Source of the DNA: Pseudomonas migulae NBRC 103157 | Lineage (GTDB): Bacteria > Pseudomonadota > Gammaproteobacteria > Pseudomonadales > Pseudomonadaceae | Reading direction: 5' to 3' | Assembly: GCF_002091715.1 (NCBI RefSeq) | Contig: NZ_BDAG01000004.1 | Coordinates: 1-64,000 of the forward strand | DNA: 64,000 nucleotides | In this document: piece by piece, positions 63,365-64,000 of the stretch | How the letters are laid out: each line of letters starts with the position of its first letter | Position numbering within the stretch: position 1 is the first letter of the stretch | Notes under the pieces: generated by a model | Seen by the model: only the letters and a program-made list of their open reading frames with translations | Told to the model about the DNA's origin: nothing | The model's database searches: none | Position numbers and translations under genes: made by a program

Positions 63365-64000
63365 TCAGAAAATGTTGATCGGGTAGTCCACGAACACACG
63401 CACTTCGTTGCCGCTGACGTTGTACTCGCTGGATTTCTGCGAAACACGCAGGATCGAGCTGCGCAGTTTCACGCTCAGGTCTTTGGCAGGGCCGCTTTGC
63501 ACGACGTACTTGAACTGGTTGAAGATTTCGCGCTCGGTACCGCCTTCGCTGGTGGAGGTGGTGATGTTGTCGCCGCGCACGTAAGCCACGTTGTAGCTCA
63601 GGCCCGGGACACCGAACGTGCTGAAGTCCAGACCGTAGCCCACCTGCCAGCTGCGTTCGTCTTCGGCGTTGAAGTCGGACCAGTAGGAGTTCGCCAGGTA
63701 GATGGTGTTGCCGCCATCGCCGACGCGACCTTGATCTTTCTGGTAGCCGCCGTAGGCGTAGCCCAGGTTGCTGTCGCCAGTGCTGCGCTGGTGCGCAACG
63801 GTGAACGAGTGCGGGCCGGTGGCGAAGGTCGCTGCCAGGCTCCAGATTTTGTTGTCGTCACCGGTCGCACCGCTTTCGCGGACGTAGGAATCTTCCAGCT
63901 TGGTGCGGTAGCCGTTGAAGTCGAGGGTCAGGGACTGATCCTTGTCGATCGGGAACACGTAGTTGGCGTTCACGTATTGCTTCTTCAGTACATCTTCGAC
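63365..64000 (-). CDS. OprD-family outer-membrane porin (5' end outside the window)
   Basis: The last 211 residues of an OprD-type porin. Beta-strand pattern is continuous, with VNANYVFPIDKDQSLTLDFNGYRTK, AATFATGPHSFTVAHQRSTGD and a C-terminal strand ending in Phe (VFVDYPINIF), needed for outer-membrane assembly. The signal peptide lies beyond position 64000. The substrate cannot be inferred. Confidence 0.88.
   Translation of the reverse strand, partial: VEDVLKKQYVNANYVFPIDKDQSLTLDFNGYRTKLEDSYVRESGATGDDNKIWSLAATFATGPHSFTVAHQRSTGDSNLGYAYGGYQKDQGRVGDGGNTIYLANSYWSDFNAEDERSWQVGYGLDFSTFGVPGLSYNVAYVRGDNITTSTSEGGTEREIFNQFKYVVQSGPAKDLSVKLRSSILRVSQKSSEYNVSGNEVRVFVDYPINIF

Overview
The window is a Pseudomonas chromosome segment, most likely from the P. 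fluorescens group. The backbone order (secB-grx-rhodanese-gpmI-envC-ctpA, hisBHAF, asmA-mutY-yggX-tRNA-Phe, amino-acid ABC transporter) is that of pseudomonads. The DNA is GC-rich, and the gaps carry two families of REP doublets typical of this genus.

Layout. (1) 1-18.3 kb is core genome: trmL, protein export and redox (secB, grxC, a Cys-less rhodanese-like protein), gpmI, an envC/ctpA/deacetylase cell-envelope group, a periplasmic binding protein, the his cluster with a DUF2164 gene inside it, an OFA-type permease, a PanZ-like acetyltransferase, asmA, mutY and yggX. (2) 18.36-33.49 kb is a P4-like satellite island in tRNA-Phe. It has an integrase, a LexA-type box before the first operon gene, AlpA and Rha regulators, many small overlapping genes, a TOPRIM primase-like protein plus a DUF927 ATPase, and a block of GGGGAACA iterons that looks like a P4-type replication origin. 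It also has an orphan lambda-I-like tail assembly gene, and a right end crowded with heptamer arrays, repeated CCCCATGAATGA boxes and four small HTH genes. (3) 33.5-45.7 kb is mostly core genome: small membrane and exported proteins, an alpha/beta hydrolase, paired small paralogues, GabP, an amino-acid ABC transporter, a methyltransferase and a deaminase. (4) 45.77-54.53 kb is a second island in tRNA-Thr(TGT). It has its own P4-family integrase, a second unrelated tyrosine recombinase with a small partner, and AT-rich cargo: a PD-(D/E)XK-like protein facing a 1003-residue helicase with a nuclease-like C-terminus, a candidate defence locus. (5) 54.5-64 kb: a toxin-antitoxin pair with a nonsense-mutated toxin, a DUF6124 gene behind a structured leader, two SDR genes, a DsbA-family/tautomerase pair, a four-gene D-threonate-type catabolic cluster (kdgT-like, dtnK-like, pdxA2-like, deoR) with a palindromic operator, and the 3' part of an OprD-family porin gene.

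The most interesting signals are non-coding. First, the DUF6124 leader (about 55.44-55.56 kb) and the ash locus of the tRNA-Phe island (22.34-22.46 kb) share one fold: a long outer stem, a UUCG hairpin and a CCGG hairpin. Second, there is the P4-like iteron origin. Third, the right end of the first island holds a stack of 12-13-bp-period heptamer arrays, each with a different heptamer but with the architecture of the island's own integrase arm sites. Fourth, the second integrase gene is peppered with one heptamer, and one copy sits exactly between its ribosome binding site and start codon.
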